A stretch of 64,000 nt of DNA from Candidatus Zixiibacteriota bacterium (GCA_016933695.1 JAFGAL010000010.1:310001-374000); one strand, 5' to 3'; counted from the stretch's first letter, positions 10,084 to 18,224 are shown. The notes: generated by a model not told the origin, from the sequence alone. Translations and numbers: made by a program.

Positions 10084-11109
10084 TTGGATACTGTTGTGCC
10101 CAAAACCGTAGCAGAACTGGCGAACATTGTCGGCGGTGACCTTAGCGGCGACGGCGCTGTCGTCATCTCTTCGGCCGCCCCGATTGCGAACGCCTCATCA
10201 GGCGATATTACCTTTATCGCCAATACCAAATATGCCAAATATCTCGACACCACCGCCGCTTCGGCGGTGGTGTTGCCTGTTGATATTCCGTTCGATCGAA
10301 TCCCGGTTATTCGACATCAGAATTCCTATTACGCCTTTGCGCTGATACTCGATGCCCTTTATCCGGAAAGCCGACCATATCACGACGGTGTTTCATCAAC
10401 GGCGGAAATCGATATCTCGGCCATAATTGGCGATCAAACAACGATCGGGCCGCTTGCCTTTGTGGGCGCCAACAGTAAAATCGGCAGCCGCACGCATCTT
10501 GCGCCACAAGTGTTTGTGGGACGGGATGTGAAAATCGGCAATGATTGCCGTCTTTACCCCCGTGCGGTGATTCTCGACGGTACGGTTATCGGCGATCGCG
10601 TGACCATCCACAGCGGCACAGTGGTCGGGTCCGACGGCTTCGGGTATGCCCGGCATGACAAGGGCATCAAGAAAATCAAACAGGTCGGCAACGTGATAAT
10701 CGAAGATGATGTTGAAATCGGCGCCAATGTGACTGTCGACCGGGGTGCGCTGGGGCCGACCAAAATCGGCAGGGGTACCAAAATCGACAATCTGGTGCAA
10801 ATCGCACATAACGTTGAAATCGGGCAAAACTGCATCATAGTCGCGCAGGTCGGCATCTCCGGCTCAACCAAACTCGGCAACGGCGTGATTCTGGCCGGAC
10901 AGGTCGGACTGGTCGGGCATATCGAAATCGGCGACGGGGTCATGATCGGCGCGCAATCGGGAGTCAATCACAGTATCCCCGCCGGGAAATCCTATTTCGG
11001 CTATCCGGCCCGTGAGCTTATAGAGGCGAAACGGATTGAGGCATCGGTGCGAAAACTGCCCGACCTTTTCAAGCGTGTGAGAGCACTGGAAAAAAAGCAA
11101 AAGCCCTGA
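10084..11109 (+). CDS. lpxD: UDP-3-O-acylglucosamine N-acyltransferase LpxD
   Basis: A 341-residue acyltransferase of the lipid A pathway that adds the N-linked hydroxyacyl chain to UDP-3-O-acylglucosamine. The N-terminal uridine-binding domain (about 1-105) contains GDITFIANTKYAKYL. From ~110 the protein is a left-handed beta helix of hexapeptide repeats (IG.., VTI, IE.. triplets). The catalytic histidine is His242 in VQIAHNVEIG. A TTG at 10084 is the first start; GTG at 10096 is equally plausible, since neither has a clear ribosome binding site. Its presence implies a lipopolysaccharide-bearing outer membrane. The stop codon lies inside the left arm of the terminator. Confidence 0.95.
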   Translation: MDTVVPKTVAELANIVGGDLSGDGAVVISSAAPIANASSGDITFIANTKYAKYLDTTAASAVVLPVDIPFDRIPVIRHQNSYYAFALILDALYPESRPYHDGVSSTAEIDISAIIGDQTTIGPLAFVGANSKIGSRTHLAPQVFVGRDVKIGNDCRLYPRAVILDGTVIGDRVTIHSGTVVGSDGFGYARHDKGIKKIKQVGNVIIEDDVEIGANVTVDRGALGPTKIGRGTKIDNLVQIAHNVEIGQNCIIVAQVGISGSTKLGNGVILAGQVGLVGHIEIGDGVMIGAQSGVNHSIPAGKSYFGYPARELIEAKRIEASVRKLPDLFKRVRALEKKQKP

Positions 11110-11126
11110 TCGTCTCAGGGCTTTTT
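11099..11126. terminator. Bidirectional intrinsic terminator between lpxD and ssb
   Basis: A perfect 11-base stem (11099-11109 pairing with 11115-11125) with a 5-base loop, flanked by A and T runs, lies between the convergent lpxD and ssb genes. The left arm includes the lpxD stop codon. Confidence 0.9.
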
Positions 11127-11155
11127 ATCAACATCGTGAAGAATCTCACAGAATC

Positions 11156-11581
11156 TTAGAACGGAAGGTCGTCATCCTCACCGCTTAAATCATTCGGTTG
11201 CGGCGCCTGGGGTGGCATGTCACCGGCCGGAACCGGTGATGCGGACTGATCACGTGTCCCTAAAAACTGCATGCGTTGCCCGACAATCTCGGTCGTATAG
11301 CGCTTGTTGCCGTCCTTGTCATCCCAGGAACGAGTCTGAATGCGGCCCTCGATATATACCTGGCGTCCCTTGGCCAGGTATTCCTTGGCAATCTCCGCCT
11401 GACGTCCCCACAGCACGATATTGTGCCATTCGGTCTTGTCCTGCATATTACCATCCTTATCACGCCATTTTTCCGTGGTCGCCAGTGAGAAATTCGCCAC
11501 CGCCTGCCCGCCCGGGGTATATTTCAGTTCCGGATCCTTACCGAGATTCCCGATAAGAATAACTTTATTCACTGAGGCCAT
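11156..11581 (-). CDS. ssb: Single-stranded DNA-binding protein
   Basis: A 141-residue SSB. The OB fold covers residues 1-110 ([44 protein letters not shown]). A short Pro/Gln-rich linker leads to the acidic tail EDDDLPF, the conserved peptide that recruits replication and repair partners. It coats single-stranded DNA during replication, recombination and repair. It is monocistronic, convergent to lpxD, and preceded by GGATAGGA. Confidence 0.97.
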   Translation of the reverse strand: MASVNKVILIGNLGKDPELKYTPGGQAVANFSLATTEKWRDKDGNMQDKTEWHNIVLWGRQAEIAKEYLAKGRQVYIEGRIQTRSWDDKDGNKRYTTEIVGQRMQFLGTRDQSASPVPAGDMPPQAPQPNDLSGEDDDLPF

Positions 11582-11703
11582 GTTATCCTATCCTTTTTTT
11601 TGGTTAATGGTCTCCGATTAATAAAATAATATAAGCGGCTTCGCCTCACCTGTCAATGCGCCTGGTTTAGAATGTGATGTAAATGTGATTGATTTTTACT
11701 TGA

Positions 11704-12468
11704 ATGTCTCGCACCGGAAGTGTATGTTCCCCTCTGGACGAAACAGATATGGATGACACAGGCAAAAACAACTCTCCCGACACCGGAACCCTTTTTCTGG
11801 TGCCGACCCCGATCGGCAATCTCGGGGATATCACCGCCCGGGCGCTGGAAATTCTTGAAATGGCACAATTGGTCGCCTGCGAGGATACCCGCGTTTCGGG
11901 GCGGCTGCTGTCCCATTTCGGCCTGAAAAAGAAGTTGATCAGCTATCACGATTTTAACGAACAACAACGCCTGCCGAAATTGCTGGACGTTCTGCAAAAT
12001 GGCGGCCATATCGCGGTGATCACCGATGCCGGCGCACCGGGAGTATCCGATCCCGCCTATCGAATTGTCCGTGCGGCAATCGACAACGGCATTCCCGTCT
12101 CACCACTTCCCGGCGCAAACGCGTTGATTCCGGCGCTCACCGGTTCCGGTCTGCCGCCGGATCGGTTCTTTTTCGAGGGATTTCTGCCGCCGAAATCCGG
12201 CTCACGTAAAAACCGCCTGAGGGCTTTGCTTGATTTGGAACATACGTTGATCTTTTATGAATCCCCGCATCGTATCGAAAAAACGGTTGGCGACTGTCTC
12301 GAAATGCTCGGTGACCGGTCGGCCTGTATCGCGCGGGAGATTTCAAAACTATACGAGGAGTATATTCGGGGGTCGTTATCGGAACTTCTGAACATAACCC
12401 GGCAACGAAAATTGAAGGGCGAGATCGTGCTGATCATCGCCGGGGCGGACAAGAAAAAGAAATCGTGA
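11704..12468 (+). CDS. rsmI: 16S rRNA (cytidine(1402)-2'-O)-methyltransferase
   Basis: A tetrapyrrole-methylase-fold enzyme that 2'-O-methylates C1402 of 16S rRNA using S-adenosylmethionine. Family signatures are LVPTPIGNLGDIT, CEDTRVSGRLL, TDAGAPGVSDPAY, FEGFLPPKSG, YESPHRIEKT and REISKLYEE. The frame opens at ATG 11704 (254 residues), but ATG 11749 (239 residues) starts 17 residues before the conserved core and has GGAC upstream, so the true start is uncertain. The stop codon overlaps the GTG start of the next gene by 4 bases, implying translational coupling. Confidence 0.93.
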   Translation: MSRTGSVCSPLDETDMDDTGKNNSPDTGTLFLVPTPIGNLGDITARALEILEMAQLVACEDTRVSGRLLSHFGLKKKLISYHDFNEQQRLPKLLDVLQNGGHIAVITDAGAPGVSDPAYRIVRAAIDNGIPVSPLPGANALIPALTGSGLPPDRFFFEGFLPPKSGSRKNRLRALLDLEHTLIFYESPHRIEKTVGDCLEMLGDRSACIAREISKLYEEYIRGSLSELLNITRQRKLKGEIVLIIAGADKKKKS

Positions 12469-13349
12469 CGGATCACGGACGATATCTGCTGTTCGACAAG
12501 CTGATCTTTGGGTATCTCGCGTATATCGCCCTGATATGCCTGGCTTTTGGTCGGCCACTAAGCGGCTTTGTCGACGACTTGATTGTCAACGCCCTGCTGG
12601 CGGTTGGTATTGTCGCGGTGGTTCATCTGAATCGCCGGTACGATAACGGCATATTGCGTCTTTTACGATATGTCTATCCCGCGTTGTTTTTCCTGTATTT
12701 TTACAGGCAAACCGGCGGATTGATACACCTGTTCTTCCCGGGGTTTCTCGACTATCATTTGACCACATTTGAAAAATCAATATTGGGTATCAATTTTACG
12801 TTGTGGATAGACCAGAATCTTGTGAACGTCTGGCTCAATGAGATTATCACGTTCTGTTATGTTTTGTATTACCCCATGATTCCGACCTTTTTATTCTTTC
12901 TGTTTGCCAAGAAACGCTACGACTTGATCGCTTCTTCGCTGGTGGCCATCTGTATTACGTTTTTCATTTCGTACTCGCTGTTTTTCCTCTATCCGATCGA
13001 AGGCCCGCGGTATTTTTTCGCCGATCAATATTCATCCACGCTTCCCGGCTTTGTCTTCCGCCCCCTGGTGGAGTATATCATGGCCAACAGCGCCGTGCAC
13101 GGCGGATGCATGCCGTCGTCTCACGTGGCGGTGGCTCTCGTTATGTTGATATTTTGTTTGAAATATTATCGTCGAATAGGTATTCTGATGACGCCGATCG
13201 TTTTCGGTCTGGCACTGGGAACGTTTTATGGACGTTTTCATTATGTATCTGATGTGGTGGTTGGCGCGGCGATTGGTGCTATCGTAACCGCCCTGACCCT
13301 GAAATATTACCGTCGGCCTGAAAACGCCGATGCGGCCATGGAAAGGTAA
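12465..13349 (+). CDS. PAP2-superfamily integral membrane phosphatase
   Basis: A 294-residue protein with about seven hydrophobic segments. It carries the PAP2 (phosphatidic acid phosphatase type 2) motifs: CMPSSHVAVAL (motif C2, catalytic acid His) and GRFHYVSDVVVGA (motif C3 with nucleophile His and supporting Asp); the usual C1 is represented loosely by GPRYFF. The family dephosphorylates lipid phosphates or transfers phospho-headgroups (the inositolphosphotransferase branch); the substrate is not readable here. It begins with GTG overlapping the rsmI stop and ends 3 bases before lgt, so it is part of a compact envelope-lipid operon. Confidence 0.82.
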   Translation: MTDHGRYLLFDKLIFGYLAYIALICLAFGRPLSGFVDDLIVNALLAVGIVAVVHLNRRYDNGILRLLRYVYPALFFLYFYRQTGGLIHLFFPGFLDYHLTTFEKSILGINFTLWIDQNLVNVWLNEIITFCYVLYYPMIPTFLFFLFAKKRYDLIASSLVAICITFFISYSLFFLYPIEGPRYFFADQYSSTLPGFVFRPLVEYIMANSAVHGGCMPSSHVAVALVMLIFCLKYYRRIGILMTPIVFGLALGTFYGRFHYVSDVVVGAAIGAIVTALTLKYYRRPENADAAMER

Positions 13350-13352
13350 ACA

Positions 13353-14174
13353 ATGTATCCGGAGTTGATAAAAATCGGACCGGTCGCCATCCGTTCCTAT
13401 GGCGTGATGCTGGCGCTGTCGTTCATTCTGGGCATTTTGTACGTTTATCGTGAATCGCGCAAAGGCAACCGTGACTTCGGCGATTTATTGACTCTTGCGT
13501 ATATCATGATCATCGGCGGCGTTGTCGGGGCGCGGTTGTTTTACGTCCTGTTTCATCTCGAGGAGTTTTCCGGCCACTGGCTCGATACGATCAACCCCTT
13601 TCACTCCGATCATATCGGCATCGCGGGACTCAATCTCTATGGCGGTGTCGTGCTGGCGGTGATTGCCAGCTTCGTGTATCTCCGCATGAAAAAACAGCCG
13701 GTGCTGGCGACTTTCGATTTGTTCGCCCCGACCGTCGGCTTGGGCTTGATTTTCACGCGGATTGGCTGTTTCCTCAACGGCTGTTGTTTCGGGACACCGG
13801 GCGATCTTCCCTGGTGCGTGCATTTCCCCACCGGTTCCATTCCGGATTCGGTGTTTCCCGGGATGGCCATTCATCCTGCGCAGTTATACAGCTCGCTGTA
13901 TGGTCTTCTGCTGTTTGTCTTTTTACACTGGCGACTGCACCGCAAACATGTCGACGGCGAAATCGTCGCGTGGTTGTTTATGATCGAGGCGGTGTTCCGG
14001 TATGCCATCGAGTATGTACGCTACTACGAAAACGCCATGCATTTTCATTTTCTCGACATGTATCCGACATGGAATCAGATTATCTCGATTAGTCTGTTTG
14101 CGCTGGGTCTGGCGATATATATAATTCAGAGGAAACGATCCACCGGTAAGATGCAAACCGTTAATGAAACCTGA
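13353..14174 (+). CDS. lgt: Prolipoprotein diacylglyceryl transferase
   Basis: A 273-residue, multi-pass inner-membrane enzyme that transfers diacylglycerol from phosphatidylglycerol to the lipobox cysteine of prolipoproteins. Signatures are the N-terminal IGPVAIRSYGVMLALSF, GARLFYVLFH, the NLYGGVV loop, and the family motif FTRIGCFLNGCCFG followed by HPAQLYSSLYG and FRYAIEYVRYY. Its targets in this window would include the SPFH lipoprotein and the lipoprotein downstream of uvrB. It overlaps the following transporter gene by 11 bases. Confidence 0.95.
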   Translation: MYPELIKIGPVAIRSYGVMLALSFILGILYVYRESRKGNRDFGDLLTLAYIMIIGGVVGARLFYVLFHLEEFSGHWLDTINPFHSDHIGIAGLNLYGGVVLAVIASFVYLRMKKQPVLATFDLFAPTVGLGLIFTRIGCFLNGCCFGTPGDLPWCVHFPTGSIPDSVFPGMAIHPAQLYSSLYGLLLFVFLHWRLHRKHVDGEIVAWLFMIEAVFRYAIEYVRYYENAMHFHFLDMYPTWNQIISISLFALGLAIYIIQRKRSTGKMQTVNET

Positions 14175-15066
14175 ACGCATCGGTGACAGCTACGCGCTGA
14201 TTTGTGCCCTCGTATGCGGGCTGGGTAATATTGTTCTCAAGGTCGGTCTCAAGGATATCCCCACCGAACTATTCACGTTTTATTTCTTCGTCTTTGCCCT
14301 TATCATCAGCCTGTTTCCGTTATACAAGCCGGAAGTACGCAAAAGCATTATTCATGTCCCGCGAAAAATACTCGGTTTGCTGGGAGTGTTGTCGATTCTG
14401 TTTGCATTCGGCATATATACCTTCCAGAGTTCCATCCGGCTGATAGAACCGGCCACGGTGTCGTTTCTCTCACGATTCGAGGTGATTATCACCATCGTCC
14501 TGGCATACATGATCCTTAAAGAACGTCTGCGGGCAGTTGAAATCATCGGAGGCATTATCGCTGTCACCGGGGTTCTGGTGTTAAAATTCGAAACCACCAT
14601 GACCATTTCCCATGCCGCCACCCTGATGATTCTCTCGTCGTTTTGCTTCGGAACCGCCGAGGTGATTGTCAAAAAATATGTGCATCAGATCGGAACGATT
14701 CGCTTTGTCTTCTACCGAAACCTGTTTTCAATCGCCATATTTTATGGTTTGATTAAATACCATGGGCAGGAATTGTACGTTCCCGACACATCGATTCTGT
14801 TATGGGCCGCCTTGGCGGCGTTTCTGCTTCCCGTCATTGGACGCGCCACCTACATGGAAGCGCTCAAACGCATCAACATCTCCCGCGCGGCCCTGATCAC
14901 GCAATCGACTCCGCTGTTCACGGCATTGCTGGCCCTCTTGATACTCGGCTCAATCCCCACGCCCACCGAATGGCTCGGCGGGGTGTTGATTATCGCGGGT
15001 GTCGTTATCGTCAAGATCTCGGAAAAGCAGGCGGTCGCCAGGCGCAATGCTGTTGATGCGACCTAA
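14164..15066 (+). CDS. DMT-superfamily (EamA) transporter
   Basis: A 300-residue protein with ten predicted membrane helices arranged as two EamA repeats (about residues 8-140 and 155-290; a repeat boundary is visible at TGVLVLKFETT and the second repeat ends in GGVLIIAGVVIVKI). The EamA family exports metabolites or amino acids; the substrate cannot be predicted. Its ATG lies within the end of lgt, and it is the last gene of the rsmI-lgt operon, ending 2 bases from convergent cobO. Confidence 0.85.
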   Translation: MKPERIGDSYALICALVCGLGNIVLKVGLKDIPTELFTFYFFVFALIISLFPLYKPEVRKSIIHVPRKILGLLGVLSILFAFGIYTFQSSIRLIEPATVSFLSRFEVIITIVLAYMILKERLRAVEIIGGIIAVTGVLVLKFETTMTISHAATLMILSSFCFGTAEVIVKKYVHQIGTIRFVFYRNLFSIAIFYGLIKYHGQELYVPDTSILLWAALAAFLLPVIGRATYMEALKRINISRAALITQSTPLFTALLALLILGSIPTPTEWLGGVLIIAGVVIVKISEKQAVARRNAVDAT

Positions 15067-15068
15067 CT

Positions 15069-15596
15069 CTACATCTCAATGCCGGCTCGGGCCTCGACAC
15101 CTTTGGTATAATAATGACGGATTTCCATCATTTCCGTCACCAGGTCGGCGGCCTCGATTACGCGCGGATCGGCCTTGCGGCCCGTGATGACAATCTCGAC
15201 ATGCTCGGGACGACCGGTGATAATCTCAAGCAATTCCTCGACCGAAAACAACTGGTAATACGTCGCTATATTGGCCTCATCGAGTATCACCAGTTGATAC
15301 TCACCGGAGGCGATTGCCTGTGCGACTTCGGCCAGTCCCGCCCTGGCGCACGCGATGTCCTCCTCGGTCGGGTCCTTGTGAATGAAACAGTCACGGCCGT
15401 ACTGACGGATGGTAATCTCGTTTTCGAATCGTTTCAGTGCATCAAGTTCGGAATAGTGCATTCCTTTCACGAACTGCGCAATGAACACCTTCAGTCCTGC
15501 ACCGACCGCGCGCAGGGCCAGACCGAACGCCGCCGTGGTCTTCCCTTTGCCGTCGCCGGTATATACCTGGATGTATCCTTTCGATAGCGTATTCAT
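15069..15596 (-). CDS. cobO: Cob(I)yrinic acid a,c-diamide adenosyltransferase (CobO/CobA/BtuR type)
   Basis: A 175-residue P-loop corrinoid adenosyltransferase. The Walker A motif GDGKGKTTAAFGLA lies at the N-terminus, with the Walker B-like LVILDEAN and VTGRKADPRVIEAADLVTEM near the C-terminus; both are diagnostic. It attaches the adenosyl group to cobalamin precursors or salvaged corrinoids. The frame can be extended to 15773, but that would overlap nadA and gives a non-homologous N-terminus, so ATG 15596 is used. No cobalamin riboswitch was recognised upstream; it probably follows nadA transcriptionally across a 77-base gap. Confidence 0.93.
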   Translation of the reverse strand: MNTLSKGYIQVYTGDGKGKTTAAFGLALRAVGAGLKVFIAQFVKGMHYSELDALKRFENEITIRQYGRDCFIHKDPTEEDIACARAGLAEVAQAIASGEYQLVILDEANIATYYQLFSVEELLEIITGRPEHVEIVITGRKADPRVIEAADLVTEMMEIRHYYTKGVEARAGIEM

Positions 15597-15673
15597 GGTA
15601 CCAAGATATACCTCTACAAAACAAATCTCAACGTCTTTTATGTGATAATAACAAGAAATGAAAAAGCCGCCGC

Positions 15674-16753
15674 TCAGGAGACTTCCAGCATGCGTTGCAG
15701 GGCCAGAAGAGCGTTCCCCCTGATCCGGTCGCTGACCCGTATCGGTTTCATCGTCTCGAAATTCTCGAGACAATATGCCAGATCATTGAGTGTGGTGCGG
15801 TACATATTGGCACAGGCGGGACACGTCTTACCGGACAGTTCGAAAATCGTTCGGTCGGTGTAGGTCATGGCCATCCGGTGTACCATATTGATTTCGGTAC
15901 CGACCGCGATCACCGACCCCGGCTTTTGCGCTTCGATATATTTCACGATAAAGCTGGTCGAGCCGTTGGCGTCGGCCTTCTGCACCACCTCCGGCGGGCA
16001 TTCCGGATGAACCACGATTTTGACTTCGGGATGTTCGCGCCGAACCTGGTCGACATGCTCGGCGGTGAAATTGATATGCACGTGGCAGTGCCCCTTCCAC
16101 AGGATCACCTTCGCCTTCGCCAGTTGCTGCTCGGTCAGGCCGCCCTCATCGCGCGAAAAATCCCAGATCACCATCTCTTCCGGCATCAGCCCGTATTTCA
16201 AACCGGTGTTGTATCCCAAATGCTGATCCGGAAAGAAAAAGAGTTTTTCCTTTCGCGCGAAGCCATACCGGTAGGCCGCGTCGGCATTCGATGACGTGCA
16301 GATCAATCCCCCGTGCTCGCCGGTGAACGCCTTCAATCCGGCGGCCGAGTTCATGTAAGAAATCGGCATGATCCGTTTATCACCGCCGAACTGCTCCAGG
16401 ACCTTCCAGGCTTCCATGACATCGGCCATGTCGGCCATGTCCGCCATCGGGCATCCCGCCAGCGGATTGGGAAGATATACCGTTTGGTGATCTCCCGAAA
16501 GGATATCCGCAGATTCTGCCATAAAATGTACACCACAGAAAAAGATAAATTCGACATCCTTGCGCGACGCCGCGATCTTGGACAGACCGTAGGAATCGCC
16601 GACTGCATCGCCAAGTTCCACCACTTCCGGCCGCTGATAATGATGCGTCAGGATGATCGCCCGATCGCCAAGACGTTCTTTGACCTGCAGGATACGATCC
16701 TTCAATTCGGCCGTGTCGGCCTCGCGATATTTCTGCGGCAATGCGTAATACAT
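15674..16753 (-). CDS. nadA: Quinolinate synthase A
   Basis: A 359-residue [4Fe-4S] enzyme that condenses iminoaspartate with dihydroxyacetone phosphate to quinolinate in NAD synthesis. The three cluster cysteines are in place: Cys101 (AGCPMAD), Cys252 (HPECPP) and Cys311 or Cys314 (TCPAC). Other conserved elements are LTHHYQRPEV, GDSYGLSK and PDQHLGYNTG. An oddity is a triplicated Met-Ala-Asp around residues 103-111, encoded by a 9-base tandem repeat directly after the first cluster cysteine. nadB and nadC are not in the window. Confidence 0.96.
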   Translation of the reverse strand: MYYALPQKYREADTAELKDRILQVKERLGDRAIILTHHYQRPEVVELGDAVGDSYGLSKIAASRKDVEFIFFCGVHFMAESADILSGDHQTVYLPNPLAGCPMADMADMADVMEAWKVLEQFGGDKRIMPISYMNSAAGLKAFTGEHGGLICTSSNADAAYRYGFARKEKLFFFPDQHLGYNTGLKYGLMPEEMVIWDFSRDEGGLTEQQLAKAKVILWKGHCHVHINFTAEHVDQVRREHPEVKIVVHPECPPEVVQKADANGSTSFIVKYIEAQKPGSVIAVGTEINMVHRMAMTYTDRTIFELSGKTCPACANMYRTTLNDLAYCLENFETMKPIRVSDRIRGNALLALQRMLEVS

Positions 16754-16872
16754 TTCAATCCCGAGGTTTAACCTGTCTTACACTATACGCTCACAATGCT
16801 ATTAATACGTAAACCATTCCCAAAAAGCAAACCTCTGCCTGATAAATATACGGAACAACATGATATCGCCAA

Positions 16873-17352
16873 TTATGCCGTGTGGAATTTCTTGAGAAAG
16901 GCTAAAACGACGTCGTTTTCGGGGCTGTGGCGCAAACCGACTTCTTCGATATATTGAATCCGACCCTTTTTGTCGACAACGAATATCACGCGGTCGGCAT
17001 ACCCGGCATCCAGCAGGACCCCGTATTTCTTGCACACCACCCCGTGCGGCCAGAAATCGGAGAGGATATGATAAGTTATTCCTCCCAGTGATTTGGTCCA
17101 GGCTTGATGTGATGGAATCGAATCGACCGAAATACCCAGCACCTGGGTATCGAAGCTCGCGAAACGCTCCATGTCGCGTTCGTAAGCCGGAATCTGGGCA
17201 CCTCAGACAGGCGTCCAGTCCAGCGGATAAAACGCCAAAAGGAGATTCGATTTCCCCCGGTAATCGGACAGCTTGATCCGTCCGCCCAGATGCGAGGGAA
17301 GCGAAAACTCCGGCGCCTTATCCCCCGGTCTCAGCTTTTTGTGAAACAGCAT
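16873..17352 (-). CDS. Predicted selenocysteine-containing peroxiredoxin (in-frame UGA at the peroxidatic cysteine)
   Basis: A 159-residue AhpC/TSA-family peroxiredoxin, read from ATG 17352 through an in-frame TGA (17203-17205, codon 50). Without recoding, only the 100 residues from 17172 look coding. Upstream of the TGA the frame reads RPGDKAPEFSLPSH and SNLLLAFYPLDWTPV; downstream it continues GAQIPAYERDMERF. The active-site pattern PxxxTxxC becomes P-L-D-W-T-P-V-U, so the UGA replaces exactly the catalytic cysteine that reduces peroxides. The only other cysteine is Cys107 (GVVCKKYG). The frame is otherwise uninterrupted and typical for the family, arguing for selenocysteine rather than decay. 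A candidate SECIS hairpin follows. It lies 19 bases after the rubredoxin-like gene, within a peroxide-defence operon. The selenocysteine machinery is not in the window. Confidence 0.8.
17151..17182 (-). promoter_or_regulatory. Candidate bacterial SECIS hairpin
   Basis: Directly downstream of the in-frame UGA the mRNA can fold into a stem of 5+4 base pairs (CGAA-CGCGA pairing with UCGCG-UUCG, with a 3-base bulge on the 3' side) topped by an 11-base loop containing GG. The loop guanines lie about 33 bases after the UGA, within the spacing reported for bacterial SECIS elements (about 16-37). A second, stronger hairpin (8 base pairs) follows at 17132-17150, farther than usual. Folding was done by eye only. 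Confidence 0.5.
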
Positions 17353-17371
17353 ATCGTGTCAGCGCACCGGT

Positions 17372-17482
17372 TTAGTCTTCAACCCGCGTGAATTTGTCCG
17401 ACGGCGCGCCGCAGACCGGACACGACTCCGGCGGTTCATCGCCCGTGTGCACATAGCCGCAGACTTCACAAACCCATTCCAT
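17372..17482 (-). CDS. Small rubredoxin-like protein (rubrerythrin C-terminal domain)
   Basis: A 36-residue protein with two CxxC knuckles (Cys5, Cys8, Cys21, Cys24) in the pattern [12 protein letters not shown] and SCPVCGAP, identical in layout to the rubredoxin domain at the C-terminus of rubrerythrins. It should bind one iron and shuttle electrons to the ferritin-like protein encoded just upstream or to the peroxiredoxin downstream. ATG 17482 has a good site (GGGAGA, 5 bases). It is in the same reading frame as the ferritin-like gene, from which it is separated by two consecutive TGA codons and 21 bases, so it looks like a detached rubrerythrin domain. Confidence 0.85.
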   Translation of the reverse strand: MEWVCEVCGYVHTGDEPPESCPVCGAPSDKFTRVED

Positions 17483-17503
17483 GTCGTCTCCCGAAATCAC
17501 TCA

Positions 17504-18007
17504 TCAGTCTTCCATGGGCGCGGTACCGTCTGAGGAAAACCAGTAATAATTCCCCGCCAGCGCTTCCCGTTCGGCCATCAGGATTTCATAGTGGCTGTTC
17601 TCTTCTTCAGCAAGCTGATAGAGTACGTCCTTGAATTCCTTGTCGTCGACAATATTCATGCCCTCTTTGTAGAACTTGGTTGTCACCAACTCCGCATCGA
17701 TGGCAAGATTGATATACTCCACTTCTGATTTCAGAGCTTTCAACTGCCCTTTCTCGAATACCGTCGCCAGCGCATCCAAACCGCGCTCGGGAAGATTACC
17801 AAGTTCGCCGCCGATATGTTTTTTGAAAATCCCCAGCAACGTTGCTTTGTGGCGTTTTTCATCATCGCGAAGATGCTCTAGACGCTTCCGGGCTTCGGGA
17901 TTACCGGACCGTTCGGCCAATGCACCATAGAACATGACACCCATCTCTTCGCCTTTGATCGCATACCGCAACAATGTTGCGGTATTTTTCAACTGCTCCT
18001 CGAACAT
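17504..18007 (-). CDS. Ferritin-like diiron protein (rubrerythrin catalytic domain)
   Basis: A 167-residue four-helix-bundle protein with the diiron ligand pattern of rubrerythrins: GEEMGVMFY (first Glu), DDEKRHK (ExxH), DAELVTTKFY and AEEENSHYE (second ExxH). Rubrerythrins reduce hydrogen peroxide in anaerobes and microaerophiles. The usual C-terminal rubredoxin domain is absent from this frame but encoded by the next gene. Transcription continues into the rubredoxin-like and peroxiredoxin genes. GAGG lies 9 bases before the ATG. Whether it takes electrons from the neighbouring rubredoxin-like protein is inference. Confidence 0.88.
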   Translation of the reverse strand: MFEEQLKNTATLLRYAIKGEEMGVMFYGALAERSGNPEARKRLEHLRDDEKRHKATLLGIFKKHIGGELGNLPERGLDALATVFEKGQLKALKSEVEYINLAIDAELVTTKFYKEGMNIVDDKEFKDVLYQLAEEENSHYEILMAEREALAGNYYWFSSDGTAPMED

Positions 18008-18055
18008 AAAGCATTACCTCATATATGCATCATAACCTATTGTCGCATTTCTTAA

Positions 18056-18220
18056 TTATTTCTTGCCCTTCTTCAACTGCTCCAATTCCCGTTGAAGTTT
18101 AATCAGGCGATTTTCGTCCCGCTTGCGCCCCCCCTTGTCGAACAATCCGCCGAACGGACTCTTTTTCAGCTTGTTCTCAAGCGCGGCGATCTCTTTTTCC
18201 AGCTTTTGAATTTCTTCCAT
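18056..18220 (-). CDS. Small coiled-coil protein
   Basis: A 54-residue, highly charged protein (MEEIQKLEKEIAALENKL, then a glycine-rich break GGLFDKGGRK and a second helix LIKLQRELEQL). I recognise no family; the two amphipathic helices suggest a helical hairpin or coiled coil. ATG 18220 has AAGGAG at ideal spacing and lies 4 bases after the gltX stop, which supports real, coupled translation; the longer frame to 18244 overlaps gltX. Confidence 0.65.
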   Translation of the reverse strand: MEEIQKLEKEIAALENKLKKSPFGGLFDKGGRKRDENRLIKLQRELEQLKKGKK

Positions 18221-18224
18221 ACCG

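Noticed and set aside
15597-15773. N-terminal extension of cobO
   Set aside because: It overlaps nadA and precedes the conserved P-loop start; ATG 15596 is preferred.
16873-17205. Peroxiredoxin gene as a pseudogene broken by a nonsense mutation
   Set aside because: The single TGA coincides with the catalytic cysteine codon, the rest of the frame is intact and a SECIS-like hairpin follows. Selenocysteine is the simpler reading, though not proven.
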